A DNA stretch of 40,423 bases from Pseudomonadota bacterium (GCA_018240465.1 JAFEFS010000003.1:1-40423); one strand, 5' to 3'; counted from the first letter of the stretch, positions 1 through 10,802 are shown. Made by a program: numbers and translations. Notes: generated by a model from the sequence alone, not told the origin.

Positions 1-1
1 G

Positions 2-694
2 GCGCCGCCGGGGCTGGTGCGGCAGGCTTCGCATTGCCCGCAGTGCAAGCACGCGCTCGGCGCGCTGGAAAACATTCCGCTGCTGAGCTGGCTCGCGCTG
101 CGCGGGCGCTGCCGGCATTGCGGCGCGAAGATTTCGGCGCAGTATCCGCTGGTCGAACTGCTCGCCGCGATCTGCTCGGCGCTGGTCGTGTACAAGTTCG
201 GCGCGACCTGGCCGGCGGCCGCCGGGCTGCTGCTCACCTGGGCGCTGATCGCGCTCGCCGGCATCGACGTGCGCACCCAGCTGCTGCCCGACCAGATCAC
301 CCTGCCGCTGCTCTGGCTCGGCCTGCTGGTCGCGCTCGTGCCGTTTTTCATCGCCGCGCCGGCAGCGATCGTCGGCGCGGCGATCGGCTATGTTTCGCTG
401 TGGTCGGTGTACTGGGGCTTCAAGTTGCTCACCGGCAAGGAAGGCATGGGCTACGGCGACTTCAAGCTGCTCGCCGCGCTCGGCGCCTGGATGGGGCCGT
501 GGGCGCTGCTGCCGATCGTGCTGTTGTCCTCGCTGATCGGCGCGGTGGTCGGCGGCACGATGCTCGCGGTGCAGGGGCGCGATCGCGCCACGCCGATCCC
601 GTTCGGGCCGTTTCTTGCCGCCGCGGGCTGGGTGCAGTTCGTGTTCGGCAGCGAGATACTGGCGCTGTACCGGCATCTGTTCGCGTTTCCGTGA
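2..694 (+). CDS. pilD: Type IV prepilin peptidase PilD, N-terminus cut off by window edge
   Basis: Bifunctional inner-membrane aspartic protease and N-methyltransferase that cleaves the leader of type IV prepilins and methylates the new N-terminus. The frame is open from base 2; a GTG at 17 is in frame but lies inside the conserved region, so the true start is upstream of the window and roughly the first 60 residues are missing. Visible: the paired-Cys zinc site (CPQC then CRHC), the phrase NIPLLSWLALRGRC typical of PilD, the first catalytic Asp in GIDVRTQLLPD, the second in GMGYGDFKL (GxGD motif), and several hydrophobic membrane segments. Located just before coaE, as in pilB-pilC-pilD-coaE loci of many gammaproteobacteria. 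The family assignment is firm. Confidence 0.95.
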   Translation, partial: APPGLVRQASHCPQCKHALGALENIPLLSWLALRGRCRHCGAKISAQYPLVELLAAICSALVVYKFGATWPAAAGLLLTWALIALAGIDVRTQLLPDQITLPLLWLGLLVALVPFFIAAPAAIVGAAIGYVSLWSVYWGFKLLTGKEGMGYGDFKLLAALGAWMGPWALLPIVLLSSLIGAVVGGTMLAVQGRDRATPIPFGPFLAAAGWVQFVFGSEILALYRHLFAFP

Positions 695-696
695 CG

Positions 697-753
697 GCAT
701 CTCGAAAAAACTGCCGCGCCCGGGAATTCGCTCGCTACGGTTTTTCGAGGTGC
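697..753. repeat. Inverted repeat between pilD and coaE
   Basis: Arms 697-709 (gcatctcgaaaaa) and 741-753 (tttttcgaggtgc) pair with one mismatch over 13 bp around a 31-base loop, filling almost the whole pilD-coaE gap. On the + strand the right arm begins with T5, but the stem is AT-rich, so this is not a convincing intrinsic terminator. It may be an RNA processing site or a decayed repeat element. Confidence 0.5.
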
Positions 754-760
754 CCTTGAG

Positions 761-1381
761 ATGAAAGCGTCGTCGTTCGCGGTGGTCGTCACCGGCGGCA
801 TCGCCTCGGGCAAGACGACGCTGACCGACCGCTTCGCCGAACTCGGCGCGCCGGTGTTCGATGCCGATGCGATCGCGCGCGAACTCGTCGCGCCGGGGCA
901 ACCGGCTCTGGCCGAAATCGTCGCGGCATTCGGCGCCGACATGTTGAACGCAGCCGGCGAACTCGACCGCGCACGCATGCGCGAACGCATCTTCGACGAC
1001 GAGGGCGCGCGCAAGCGGCTCGAGGCGATCCTGCATCCGCGCGTGCGCGACGAGTTGCGGTCGCGCGCGCGCGCCTGCGCGGCGCCATACTGCCTGCTCG
1101 CGATTCCGCTCTACGCCGAATCGGCGCAAGCCTACGACTGGGTCGACCGCGTGCTCGTCGTCGACGTGCCGCGCGCGGCGCAGCTCGCGCGCCTGACGCT
1201 GCGCGACGGCATGAGCGAGGACTACGCGCGGCGCGCACTGAGTACGCAGGCGACGCGCGCGCAACGGCTCGCGCTGGCCGACGACGTGATCGACAACAGC
1301 GGCCCGCCCGATGCCCTGCCGCGCATCGCCGCGCTCCTCGACCGGCGCTACCGCGCGCTTTCAGCCGGCAAAAAATCCTGA
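761..1381 (+). CDS. coaE: Dephospho-CoA kinase
   Basis: Last step of coenzyme A synthesis: ATP-dependent phosphorylation of the 3'-hydroxyl of dephospho-CoA, in the cytoplasm. The 206-residue product has the normal family length. The N-terminus carries the P-loop GGIASGKTT (residues 12-20), followed by the conserved DADAIAREL segment and, later, the Arg-rich lid region RLTLRDGMSEDYARRAL. The ATG at 761 places the P-loop at the usual distance from the N-terminus. It lies 66 bp after pilD and probably shares its transcript. Its last 21 bases overlap the 3' end of the convergent Nudix fusion gene. Confidence 0.95.
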   Translation: MKASSFAVVVTGGIASGKTTLTDRFAELGAPVFDADAIARELVAPGQPALAEIVAAFGADMLNAAGELDRARMRERIFDDEGARKRLEAILHPRVRDELRSRARACAAPYCLLAIPLYAESAQAYDWVDRVLVVDVPRAAQLARLTLRDGMSEDYARRALSTQATRAQRLALADDVIDNSGPPDALPRIAALLDRRYRALSAGKKS

Positions 1382-2380
1382 GATGCCGGCGACGCCCTGC
1401 GCGCCGTGCGCGCGCGCGGTCGCCACATCGTTCGCACCGAGGCCGCCCAGCGCATAAACCGGCAACGGCGCCTGCCGGCAGAGGCCGGCGAAACGATCCC
1501 AACCCAGGGCCGGCGCGTGCGCATGGCTGCGCGTAGGCAGCACCGGGGCGAGCACGGCGAAATCGACGCCGATCGCCTGCGCATGCGCAAGCTCGTGCGC
1601 ATCGTGGCAGGACGCGGCGACCCAGCGTTCGCGCGGCAGCGGCCGCGCGTCCAGCCGCAGCAGTGCGGCGGACGGCAGATGCACTCCGTCGAGGTCGAGT
1701 TCGCGCACGAGATCGGGATGCGCGTTGAGCAGCAGCGTGGCGCCCGCCGCGCGCGTGCGCGCGTGCGCCGCGCGCGCGAGCGCGTGCAGGCGCGCACGCG
1801 CGAGCGTCTTCGCGCGCAGTTGCAGCAGGCGCACGCCGTCGGCCAGCGCGCGCTCGATGCGGGCGAGAAACACGGCGTCGTCGTCGCCCGGTTCGGGCGT
1901 GATCGCGTAGCACGACGGCAGGCGCAGCGCGGCGACGACCGGGCGGTCGGGCGGCGGCATGGCGATGCCGGCGAGTTCCTCGGCGCGATGCCAGGCGAGC
2001 GCCTGCCCTTCGCGCCCGTGCGGCGTGCCGGCAAAGTCGCGCACGCGATGCACGTCGAGGAAGATGGATTTGTCGCCGAAGTCCCACGGCACGCCGATCA
2101 GCGGTTCGCTCGCGCCGATGTCGACGCCGATCTCTTCGTGCAGTTCGCGGCGCAACGCGGCGTGCGCGGTTTCGCCCGGCTCGATCTTGCCGCCGGGGAA
2201 CTCCCACAGCCCGGCCGAGTGCTTGCCGGACGGGCGCTGCGCAAGCAGCACGCGGCCGTCGCGGTCGCTCAGGATTCCGGCAACGACGTGGTCGAAGTCG
2301 CCGCGCTCGCGCGATGCCTCGAACGGCATCGCGTGCGGCAACTGAGGGTGGGGCAGGATGCCGATCGGAACACGCGCCAT
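1361..2380 (-). CDS. Nudix hydrolase (MutT-type) fused to a ThiE/TenI-like domain
   Basis: Two-domain protein of 339 residues. The N-terminal half (about 25-150) is a MutT-like Nudix hydrolase with the Nudix box split over GGKIEPGETAHAALRRELHE and the next residues EIGV; the expected role is removal of oxidised nucleoside triphosphates such as 8-oxo-dGTP. The C-terminal half (about 158-339) resembles thiamine-phosphate synthase/TenI: LLQLRAK, DGVHLPS and YALGGLG are recognisable. The Asp-Arg of the ThiE INDR motif is replaced (LNAHPDL), so true ThiE activity is doubtful. The fusion is a known architecture in Pseudomonas and relatives. The ATG at 2380 has AAGGGA upstream; Met18 (2329) is an alternative start without a clear ribosome-binding site. 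It follows secA by 74 bp. Confidence 0.88.
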   Translation of the reverse strand: MARVPIGILPHPQLPHAMPFEASRERGDFDHVVAGILSDRDGRVLLAQRPSGKHSAGLWEFPGGKIEPGETAHAALRRELHEEIGVDIGASEPLIGVPWDFGDKSIFLDVHRVRDFAGTPHGREGQALAWHRAEELAGIAMPPPDRPVVAALRLPSCYAITPEPGDDDAVFLARIERALADGVRLLQLRAKTLARARLHALARAAHARTRAAGATLLLNAHPDLVRELDLDGVHLPSAALLRLDARPLPRERWVAASCHDAHELAHAQAIGVDFAVLAPVLPTRSHAHAPALGWDRFAGLCRQAPLPVYALGGLGANDVATARAHGAQGVAGISGFFAG

Positions 2381-2454
2381 GGATGGTCCCTTGCCGATGC
2401 CAAACCATCATCCGGCGCTTCGCGCCGCCTTTTCCGGGATGGAGAAGGGAAAAA

Positions 2455-5187
<2,733 letters not shown>

Positions 5188-5222
5188 GGGCAATGTATTT
5201 TTCTTGGGGCCGGAAAACAAAA

Positions 5223-5258
5223 GCCGCCTAGTACACCCGGCGGCCAGTGCGCATTATA
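5223..5258 (-). promoter_or_regulatory. secA promoter -10 and leader hairpin
   Basis: On the - strand a perfect TATAAT lies at 5258-5253; no good -35 is present at 17 bp. Just downstream, gccgcc (5244-5239) pairs with ggcggc (5228-5223) around a 10-base loop, followed by ttttgtttt. If transcription starts near 5246, the hairpin sits at the very 5' end of the secA mRNA, where it could protect the end or act on initiation. It looks like a terminator but would be unusually close to the start site. Confidence 0.5.
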
Positions 5259-5392
5259 GATGAATTGGGCTACCCGAGTGCGCTTTCAAGCTCTTGGGCG
5301 AAGGACGAACGGCCCGGCAACAAGCGGCGCGAGCGACGGCGGGCCGCGTCGTTCCACCCGCCGCCCCATTGCTCGCCGCGCGCTTGCCGGCC

Positions 5393-6334
5393 TCACACCG
5401 GCTTGATCTTGCCCTTCACGTACGCGTAGGGATTGACCGCCTTGCCGTTGAGCCAGACCTCGAAATGGCAATGCGGGCCGGTCGAACGCCCGGTCGAACC
5501 CACCTTGGCGATGACCTGGCCGAAATTCACGCGCTCGCCCATCTGAACGAGGTTGGCCGAGTTGTGCGCATAGCGCGTCATGTAGCCGTTGCCGTGGTCG
5601 ATCTCGACGACATGACCGTAACCCGCCCTGTCGCCGACGAACGAGACGACCCCGGCCGCCACGGCCTTGATGTCGCTGCCGATCTCGGCATCGAAGTCCA
5701 GGCCCAGGTGCGTTTCCATCTGGCCGTTGATCGGGTCGACGCGCGAGCCGAACGGCGAGCCGATGTAGCTGGTCGCCACCGGGTAGCCGCTGGGCACGAG
5801 CGCGTTGCGCGCCTTGCGGTCGAGCAACAGGTTCTCGAGCACGGTCAGCTGGGTTTCCTGCATGGCGAACTGGTCGCGCAACGTGTCGATGTTGCCGGCG
5901 AGATCGAAATCGAGCGTATGCGGGGCCGCGGCCGGATCCTCTGCGCCACCCAGCGCCGGCGGCTTGGTGAAATCGAATTCGCCGTCGCCGAGCTTGCCGA
6001 TTTCGGTGAGCCGTTCGCCAAGCGCGTTGAGCCGCGTCGCCTGGGCCTGCAGCGCGCCGAGCTGCAGCGCGAGCGCATCCATGTCGCGGCGCGAGGCCGT
6101 TTCGAGCCGGTTGATGTCGCCCTGCTGCCTGCCGATCGTGTCGCGTATCGCGGCGACATCACGCAGCGCGCGATCGCGACTGTTGCTGACGATGCTGGCG
6201 GCAACCACGCCGATGCCGACACAGAACAATGCACAGCCTGCGACCGCGCCGATGATCTTGCAGCGCGTGCGCCAGCACTTCAGATCGAGTGTGGCCGGCA
6301 TTGCGTTGGATTTTGCGACGATTATGATGTTCAT
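5393..6334 (-). CDS. M23 family metallopeptidase, membrane-anchored (LytM domain)
   Basis: Predicted peptidoglycan endopeptidase or divisome-associated LytM factor. The 313-residue product has a short cytoplasmic N-terminus (MNIIIVAKSN), one membrane span near residues 26-48, a coiled-coil-like stretch (about 50-110), and a C-terminal M23 domain with the metal motifs HLGLDFDAE and GPHCHFEV (HxH). All the usual zinc ligands appear present, so it is probably catalytic. The ATG at 6334 is preferred over an upstream start at 6412 because proteins at this locus in Pseudomonas-like genomes begin MNII. It is divergent from dciA. Location between lpxC and secA is a conserved arrangement in pseudomonads and xanthomonads. 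Confidence 0.88.
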   Translation of the reverse strand: MNIIIVAKSNAMPATLDLKCWRTRCKIIGAVAGCALFCVGIGVVAASIVSNSRDRALRDVAAIRDTIGRQQGDINRLETASRRDMDALALQLGALQAQATRLNALGERLTEIGKLGDGEFDFTKPPALGGAEDPAAAPHTLDFDLAGNIDTLRDQFAMQETQLTVLENLLLDRKARNALVPSGYPVATSYIGSPFGSRVDPINGQMETHLGLDFDAEIGSDIKAVAAGVVSFVGDRAGYGHVVEIDHGNGYMTRYAHNSANLVQMGERVNFGQVIAKVGSTGRSTGPHCHFEVWLNGKAVNPYAYVKGKIKPV

Positions 6335-6397
6335 CGTTTCGCAATGAATTCTCTGTACGCGACGTCGGGCCCCGCCCGCCGCGCTTCGGTTTACGCC

Positions 6398-6898
6398 ATG
6401 CAGCCAGACCATCGATCGCCGGCCCGCAAACAGGCCACACCCGCCAGGGCCGGGCTTGCCGCACCGCCTTCAAAGCCCGGACCTGTCGCCCGGGCCATCG
6501 GCGAATCGGCTCCCGTCGCCGCCCTGCTTGCGCGGGCGCGCGCCCTGCATGCGCTCGATCGTCAACTGCGCCAACCGCTGCCGGACGCGCTGCGCCGCCA
6601 ATGCCGTCTGGCGACCGTGCAATCCGGGCGGATCGTCTTTCTGGCGAGTTCCCCGGCCTGGGCGGCGAAGTTGCGTCTTCATCAGAACGCAATCCTCGCC
6701 CAGGCCCGCACGACGTCGGGCCTGCCGATCGAGAAATTCGCTGTGAAAGTGGCTGCCCTGCCTCCCGTCCCCCGGGAGCCGGCAAAGCACAAACCTCTTT
6801 CCAAAGCCAGCGCCGAACATCTGCGGCAAGTGGCTCGGTCCCTTGCCGACCCGGAACTCCGGGCGGCATACCTCAAGCTGGCATCCCTGGCCGAGTAG
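6398..6898 (+). CDS. dciA: DciA-like protein (DUF721), DnaB helicase loader candidate
   Basis: 166-residue basic protein. The region LLARARALHALDRQLRQPLP followed by ATVQSGRIVFLASSPAWAAKLR is the recognisable DUF721/DciA core; DciA proteins load DnaB at the replication origin in bacteria lacking DnaC. The start is uncertain: ATG 6398 (MQPDHRSPARK) leaves 63 bp to the divergent M23 start, enough for promoters; ATG 6344 would give 184 residues but only 9 bp between divergent start codons. Neither has a strong ribosome-binding site. It is the only + strand gene between coaE and lpoA and ends in a terminator shared with lpxC. The family call is good; function is inferred from family members. Confidence 0.8.
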   Translation: MQPDHRSPARKQATPARAGLAAPPSKPGPVARAIGESAPVAALLARARALHALDRQLRQPLPDALRRQCRLATVQSGRIVFLASSPAWAAKLRLHQNAILAQARTTSGLPIEKFAVKVAALPPVPREPAKHKPLSKASAEHLRQVARSLADPELRAAYLKLASLAE

Positions 6899-6940
6899 TT
6901 TTCCAGCGCTGCCTACAAAGCAGCTTTCAATTGAAAAGTG

Positions 6941-6987
6941 CAGCCATGGATGGCTGTTTTTTGACTTTCGCAATCACGGATGATTGC
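6941..6987. terminator. Bidirectional double-hairpin terminator between dciA and lpxC (repeat copy A)
   Basis: Two perfect stem-loops: cagcca-tgga-tggctg (6941-6956), followed on the + strand by T6 (6957-6962), and gcaatca-cgga-tgattgc (6970-6987), which begins three bases after the lpxC stop codon. The first is a good intrinsic terminator for dciA; on the - strand it is followed by cttttc and can serve lpxC. The two loops share the form NGGA. A related copy lies at 25765-25812. Confidence 0.8.
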
Positions 6988-6989
6988 AT

Positions 6990-7901
6990 TCATACCGCCT
7001 GCGCGGGGTGGGCGTACGAAATCGGCGCCTTGGCCTGGTCCGGGAAGCTCACTTCCTCCCAGGCCTTGGCGTCGGCCATCAACGCGCGCAGCAGCTTGTT
7101 GTTCAATTCGTGGCCGGACTTGTGGCCGTAGAACGCGCCGATGAGGCTGTGGCCCAGCAGGTACAGGTCGCCGATCGCGTCGAGAATCTTGTGTTTGACG
7201 AACTCGTCCTCGTAGCGCAGGCCGTCTTCGTTGAGCACGCGGTAGTCGTCAAGCACGATCGCGTTGTCCATCGAGCCGCCGAGGGCGAGGTTCTTCTCGC
7301 GCAGCATTTCGATGTCGCGCATGAAGCCGAAGGTGCGCGCACGCGAAACTTCCTTGACGAACGAGGTCGTCGAGAAGTCGATCTCGGCCTTGGAGGTACG
7401 GCGGGTGAAGATCGGATGGTCGAAATCGATCGAGAAGCCGACCTTGAAACCGTCGAACGGCTCGAAGCGCGCCCATTTGTCGCCTTCGCGCACGACGACC
7501 GGCTTCTTGATGCGGACGAAGCGCTTGGCCGCGGCCTGTTCCTCGATCCCCGCCGACTGCAGCAGGAAGACGAACGGCCCGGCGCTGCCGTCCATGATCG
7601 GCACTTCGGGTGCGGACAGGTCGACGTAGGCATTGTCGATGCCGAGGCCGGCAAAAGCGGAAAGCAGGTGCTCGATGGTCGCGATGCGCACGCCGTCCTT
7701 GACCAGGGTGCTGGACAAACGCGTATCGCCGATGTTTTCGCTGCGGGAGCGGATCTCCATCGGCTGCGCAAGGTCCACGCGGCGAAACACGATGCCGGTG
7801 TCGACAGCCGCAGGACGCAGCGTCATGTAAACCTTTTCGCCCGTATGCAGACCAACACCCGTCGCCCGGATGACATTTTTGAGCGTACGTTGTTTGATCA
7901 T
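6990..7901 (-). CDS. lpxC: UDP-3-O-acyl-N-acetylglucosamine deacetylase
   Basis: Zinc enzyme for the committed step of lipid A synthesis, in the cytoplasm. 303 residues, as in E. coli. With the ATG at 7901 ([20 protein letters not shown]) the metal and catalytic residues fall where expected: E77-H78 in TIEHLLSA, H237 and D241 in [10 protein letters not shown], and H264 in KSGHELNN. The longer frame from 7973 adds 24 residues with no family match and is rejected. It follows ftsZ by 290 bp of structured intergenic DNA, so it probably has its own promoter or processing signal, and ends at a double-hairpin terminator. Confidence 0.98.
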   Translation of the reverse strand: MIKQRTLKNVIRATGVGLHTGEKVYMTLRPAAVDTGIVFRRVDLAQPMEIRSRSENIGDTRLSSTLVKDGVRIATIEHLLSAFAGLGIDNAYVDLSAPEVPIMDGSAGPFVFLLQSAGIEEQAAAKRFVRIKKPVVVREGDKWARFEPFDGFKVGFSIDFDHPIFTRRTSKAEIDFSTTSFVKEVSRARTFGFMRDIEMLREKNLALGGSMDNAIVLDDYRVLNEDGLRYEDEFVKHKILDAIGDLYLLGHSLIGAFYGHKSGHELNNKLLRALMADAKAWEEVSFPDQAKAPISYAHPAQAV

Positions 7902-7959
7902 TTTTCTTATGACCCCTGGGGCAGGAGCGGACAAAAACGGCAGGAATCCTAACACACCG

Positions 7960-8019
7960 ACTTTGCCGCGCAAAGTAAAACAGTGTGAAAAATCCTACGG
8001 GTGTTGCGTTGACGCAACA
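7960..8019. promoter_or_regulatory. lpxC upstream region with two palindromes
   Basis: Inverted repeats actttgc-cgc-gcaaagt (7960-7976) and tgttgcgt-tg-acgcaaca (8002-8019) lie 59-118 bases upstream of the lpxC start. The second is a perfect 18-bp operator-like palindrome. On the - strand TAGGAT hexamers occur just after the second palindrome and again closer to lpxC; the latter has TTGCGC 16 bp upstream and is a weak -10/-35 candidate. A regulator site or RNA structure is possible; which one cannot be told from sequence. Confidence 0.4.
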
Positions 8020-8050
8020 TATGCGGATACATCTTTCGCGAGATGGTACC

Positions 8051-8120
8051 AGCGTCGGGCCCTGTCAGCCGACGCTCACGGAATCCCGTTAAGGATTCGT
8101 TACGCGACTGTGCCGTCGCG
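8051..8120. repeat. Cluster of three adjacent inverted repeats after ftsZ
   Basis: agcgtcgg/ccgacgct (8051-8076, 10-base loop), gaatcc/ggattc (8081-8098) and cgcgac/gtcgcg (8103-8120) follow one another with exactly four bases between them. A weaker ggcag/ctgcc pair follows at 8143-8159. No T-tract follows on the - strand, so these are not ordinary terminators for ftsZ. They may set mRNA stability between ftsZ and lpxC. Confidence 0.5.
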
Positions 8121-8191
8121 CAACGAAGCCCGGGGCCGCGGAGGCAGGCCCTGTCTGCCGGCATCCTTCGCCGCAAGACGCACCGCCTTTT

Positions 8192-9373
8192 TCAGTCCGC
8201 CTGACGACGCAGGAATGCCGGAATGTCGAGGTAATCCACCTGGGTATCGGCCATCGGCGCCGCCTCCGCCACCGCGGCCACGGTGCGCGACGGCGAGGTA
8301 CGCACCGGCTGGATGTAGTCGTCGTACACCGGCATATTGTCGGTGCCGGTGCGCTTGACCAGATGCGGGCGCGCGGCAACCATCGGCTCCTCGCGACGCG
8401 CATGCTGGCGTGCCGCGTTGCGGTTGAGCCCCGTGGCGACGACGGTGACGCGGACGTTGTCCTGCATTTCCTGGTCGATCGCCGTGCCGATGACCACGGT
8501 CGCGTCCTCGGAAGCGAACTGGTGGACGACCTGGCCGATTTCGTCGAACTCGCGCATGGTCAGGTTCGGACCCGCAGTGACGTTGACGAGGATGCCGCAG
8601 GCGCCGGACAGGTTGACGTCCTCGAGCAGCGGATTGTTGATCGCCGCCTCGGCCGCGGCCACGGCGCGGTCGTCGCCGCGCGCGATGCCCGTACCCATCA
8701 TCGCGAAGCCCATCTCGGACATGACCGTGCGCACGTCGGCGAAGTCGACGTTGATCAGGCCGGGACGCGTGATCAGGTCGGAAATGCCCTGCACCGCGCC
8801 GAGCAGCACGTCGTCGGCCGACTTCAGCGCCGACACCATGGTCACGTCATGACCGAGCACGCTGAGCAGCTTCTCGTTCGGCACGGTGATCAGCGAGTCG
8901 ACGTACTGCGAAAGGTCTTCGATGCCCTTCATCGCCACCTGCATGCGGCGACGGCCTTCGAACGGGAACGGCTTGGTCACCACCGCCACGGTGAGAATGC
9001 CGAGCTCCTTGGCCAGCTGCGCCACGACCGGCGCCGCGCCGGTGCCGGTGCCACCGCCCATGCCGGCCGTGATGAACACCATGTCGGCGCCCTGCAGCAG
9101 CTCGACGATGCGCTCACGGTCTTCGAGCGCGGCCTGGCGGCCGACTTCCGGGTTCGCGCCCGCGCCCAGGCCTTTGGTCACGTTGCCGCCGAGCTGCAGG
9201 GTCAGTTTTGCGCCGGTTTTCTTCAGCGCCTGCGCATCGGTGTTCGCGCAGACGAAGTCGACGCCTTCGATGGCGGACTGGACCATGTGGCTGACCGCGT
9301 TGCCGCCGCCGCCGCCGACGCCGATGACCTTGATGACCGCATTCGGTGCGAGTTTTTCCACGAGTTCGAACAT
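8192..9373 (-). CDS. ftsZ: Cell division GTPase FtsZ
   Basis: Tubulin-like GTPase that forms the Z ring. 393 residues: N-terminal GTP-binding domain with GVGGGGGNAVSHM (18-30) and the tubulin signature GGGTGTGAAP (106-115), a T7-loop region containing NVDFADVRTVM, a variable linker after about residue 318, and the C-terminal peptide YLDIPAFLRRQ that binds FtsA/ZipA. The ATG at 9373 has a strong ribosome-binding site, GGAGGTAAGG, just upstream, consistent with high expression. It is separated from ftsA by 190 bp that may carry its own promoter. Confidence 0.99.
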   Translation of the reverse strand: MFELVEKLAPNAVIKVIGVGGGGGNAVSHMVQSAIEGVDFVCANTDAQALKKTGAKLTLQLGGNVTKGLGAGANPEVGRQAALEDRERIVELLQGADMVFITAGMGGGTGTGAAPVVAQLAKELGILTVAVVTKPFPFEGRRRMQVAMKGIEDLSQYVDSLITVPNEKLLSVLGHDVTMVSALKSADDVLLGAVQGISDLITRPGLINVDFADVRTVMSEMGFAMMGTGIARGDDRAVAAAEAAINNPLLEDVNLSGACGILVNVTAGPNLTMREFDEIGQVVHQFASEDATVVIGTAIDQEMQDNVRVTVVATGLNRNAARQHARREEPMVAARPHLVKRTGTDNMPVYDDYIQPVRTSPSRTVAAVAEAAPMADTQVDYLDIPAFLRRQAD

Positions 9374-9463
9374 TTCCCTTACCTCCGCTAGTAGTGTGTT
9401 GCTGGATGTTGTTATCGATCACCGGCTGCAGCGCTCCGCGCCGCCCCGGCCCCGCGACGGACA

Positions 9464-9502
9464 GGCACATGTGCCATCGCGAAGTGGATCCGTTTCGGAT
9501 CC
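9464..9502. promoter_or_regulatory. Two palindromes in the ftsA-ftsZ gap
   Basis: ggcacatgtgcc (9464-9475) is a perfect 12-bp palindrome and ggatccg-ttt-cggatcc (9486-9502) has 7-bp arms. Both lie about 90-130 bases upstream of the ftsZ start, where extra ftsZ promoters or processing sites are often found in other bacteria. I see no convincing -35/-10 pair, so the role is open. Confidence 0.35.
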
Positions 9503-9563
9503 GCGGCACGCTCCGTGCGCACCGCCTTGCTCTTCGTCCCTGCTTCCGATGCGGGATCGGGCG

Positions 9564-10802
9564 CTAAAACTCTCCCTTCACCCAATGCTTGACCTTGCCC
9601 CAGAAGTTGCCGACGTTGCCGGCGACGGAACTCCCGGGCGTACGCGAACTGCCGTCCTGACGGCTGCCGTAAAGCAGCAGGCCCACGCCGGTCGCGTGGA
9701 TGGGATTGCTGACCACGTCGGCCAGACCGGTAACGTGCTGCGGCAGGCCCACGCGCACGGGCAGGTGAAACACCTCTTCAGCCAGCTCGATCACGCCTTC
9801 CATCTTGGCGCCGCCGCCGGTCAGCACGATGCCGGCCGCGACCAGCGACTCGTAACCCGAGCGGCGCAATTCCGCCTGGACCATGCCGAACAGTTCTTCG
9901 TAGCGCGGTTGCACCCACTCGGCCAGCGTCTGCCGCGCCAGTCGCCGCGGCGGCCGGTCGCCGACGCTCGGCACCTGGATCGTCTCCTCCGCGTGCGCGA
10001 GCTGGGCCAGCGCGCAGGCGTATTTGACCTTGATCTCTTCGGCATGCGCGGTCGGCGTGCGGAAGCCCTGGGCGATGTCGTTGGTCACCTGGTCGCCGCC
10101 GATCGGCAGGCTCGCCGTGTGGCGGATCGCGCCCTGGGTGAAGATGGAAATGTCCGTGGTGCCGGCACCGATGTCGACGAGGCAGACGCCGAGTTCGCGC
10201 TCGTCCTGCACGAGAATGGCCTTGCTCGATGCGATCGCACCCGGAATCAGATCGTCGACCTGCAAGCCGCAGCGGTTCACGCATTTGGTGATGTTCTGCG
10301 CCGCGCTGACCGCGCCGGTGACGATGTGCACGTTCGCCTCCAGACGCACCCCGCTCATGCCGATCGGATGGCGGATGTCCTCCTGGCCGTCGATGACGAA
10401 CTCCTGCGGCTCCTTGTAAAGAACGCGCTGGTCGGCCGGGATCGCCACGGCGCAGGCGGCGTCGAGCACGTGGTCGATGTCGCCCTGGGTGACTTCGCGC
10501 TCGCGGATCGGCGCGGTGCCGTGCGAATTGCGGCCGAGGATATGGCTGCCCGAGATGCCGGCGTAGACCGAACGAATCTCGCAACCTGCCATCAGCTCGG
10601 CTTCCTCGACCGCGCGCTGGATCGACTGCACGGTCGATTCGATGTCGACGACCACGCCGCGCTTGAGGCCATGCGAGGTGTGCGAGCCGATGCCGATGAT
10701 CTCGACCGGTTCGCCCGGCGCGTACTCGCCGACGATCGCAACGACCTTCGAAGTACCGACGTCGAGTCCGACGATCAGGGATTTTTCCGCTTTGTGCTTC
10801 AT
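9564..10802 (-). CDS. ftsA: Cell division protein FtsA
   Basis: Actin-like ATPase that tethers FtsZ to the membrane and recruits later divisome proteins. 412 residues, normal length. The N-terminus [20 protein letters not shown] holds the phosphate-1 motif; further on are VCLVDIGAGTTDISIF (phosphate 2) and GIVLTGGGAKMEG (adenosine motif). The C-terminus NFWGKVKHWVKGEF is an amphipathic membrane-targeting helix. The ATG at 10802 overlaps the ftsQ stop as ATGA, so translation is probably coupled. The frame continues open upstream only because it shadows ftsQ. Confidence 0.98.
   Translation of the reverse strand: MKHKAEKSLIVGLDVGTSKVVAIVGEYAPGEPVEIIGIGSHTSHGLKRGVVVDIESTVQSIQRAVEEAELMAGCEIRSVYAGISGSHILGRNSHGTAPIREREVTQGDIDHVLDAACAVAIPADQRVLYKEPQEFVIDGQEDIRHPIGMSGVRLEANVHIVTGAVSAAQNITKCVNRCGLQVDDLIPGAIASSKAILVQDERELGVCLVDIGAGTTDISIFTQGAIRHTASLPIGGDQVTNDIAQGFRTPTAHAEEIKVKYACALAQLAHAEETIQVPSVGDRPPRRLARQTLAEWVQPRYEELFGMVQAELRRSGYESLVAAGIVLTGGGAKMEGVIELAEEVFHLPVRVGLPQHVTGLADVVSNPIHATGVGLLLYGSRQDGSSRTPGSSVAGNVGNFWGKVKHWVKGEF

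Noticed and set aside
5188..5392. Possible SecM-like gene between the M23 gene and secA
   Set aside because: The only short - strand frame overlaps the M23 3' end, has no signal peptide and no arrest-like C-terminus.
7902..8191. Hidden gene in the ftsZ-lpxC gap
   Set aside because: Frames here are short, cross the stem-loops and have no ribosome-binding site or family match.
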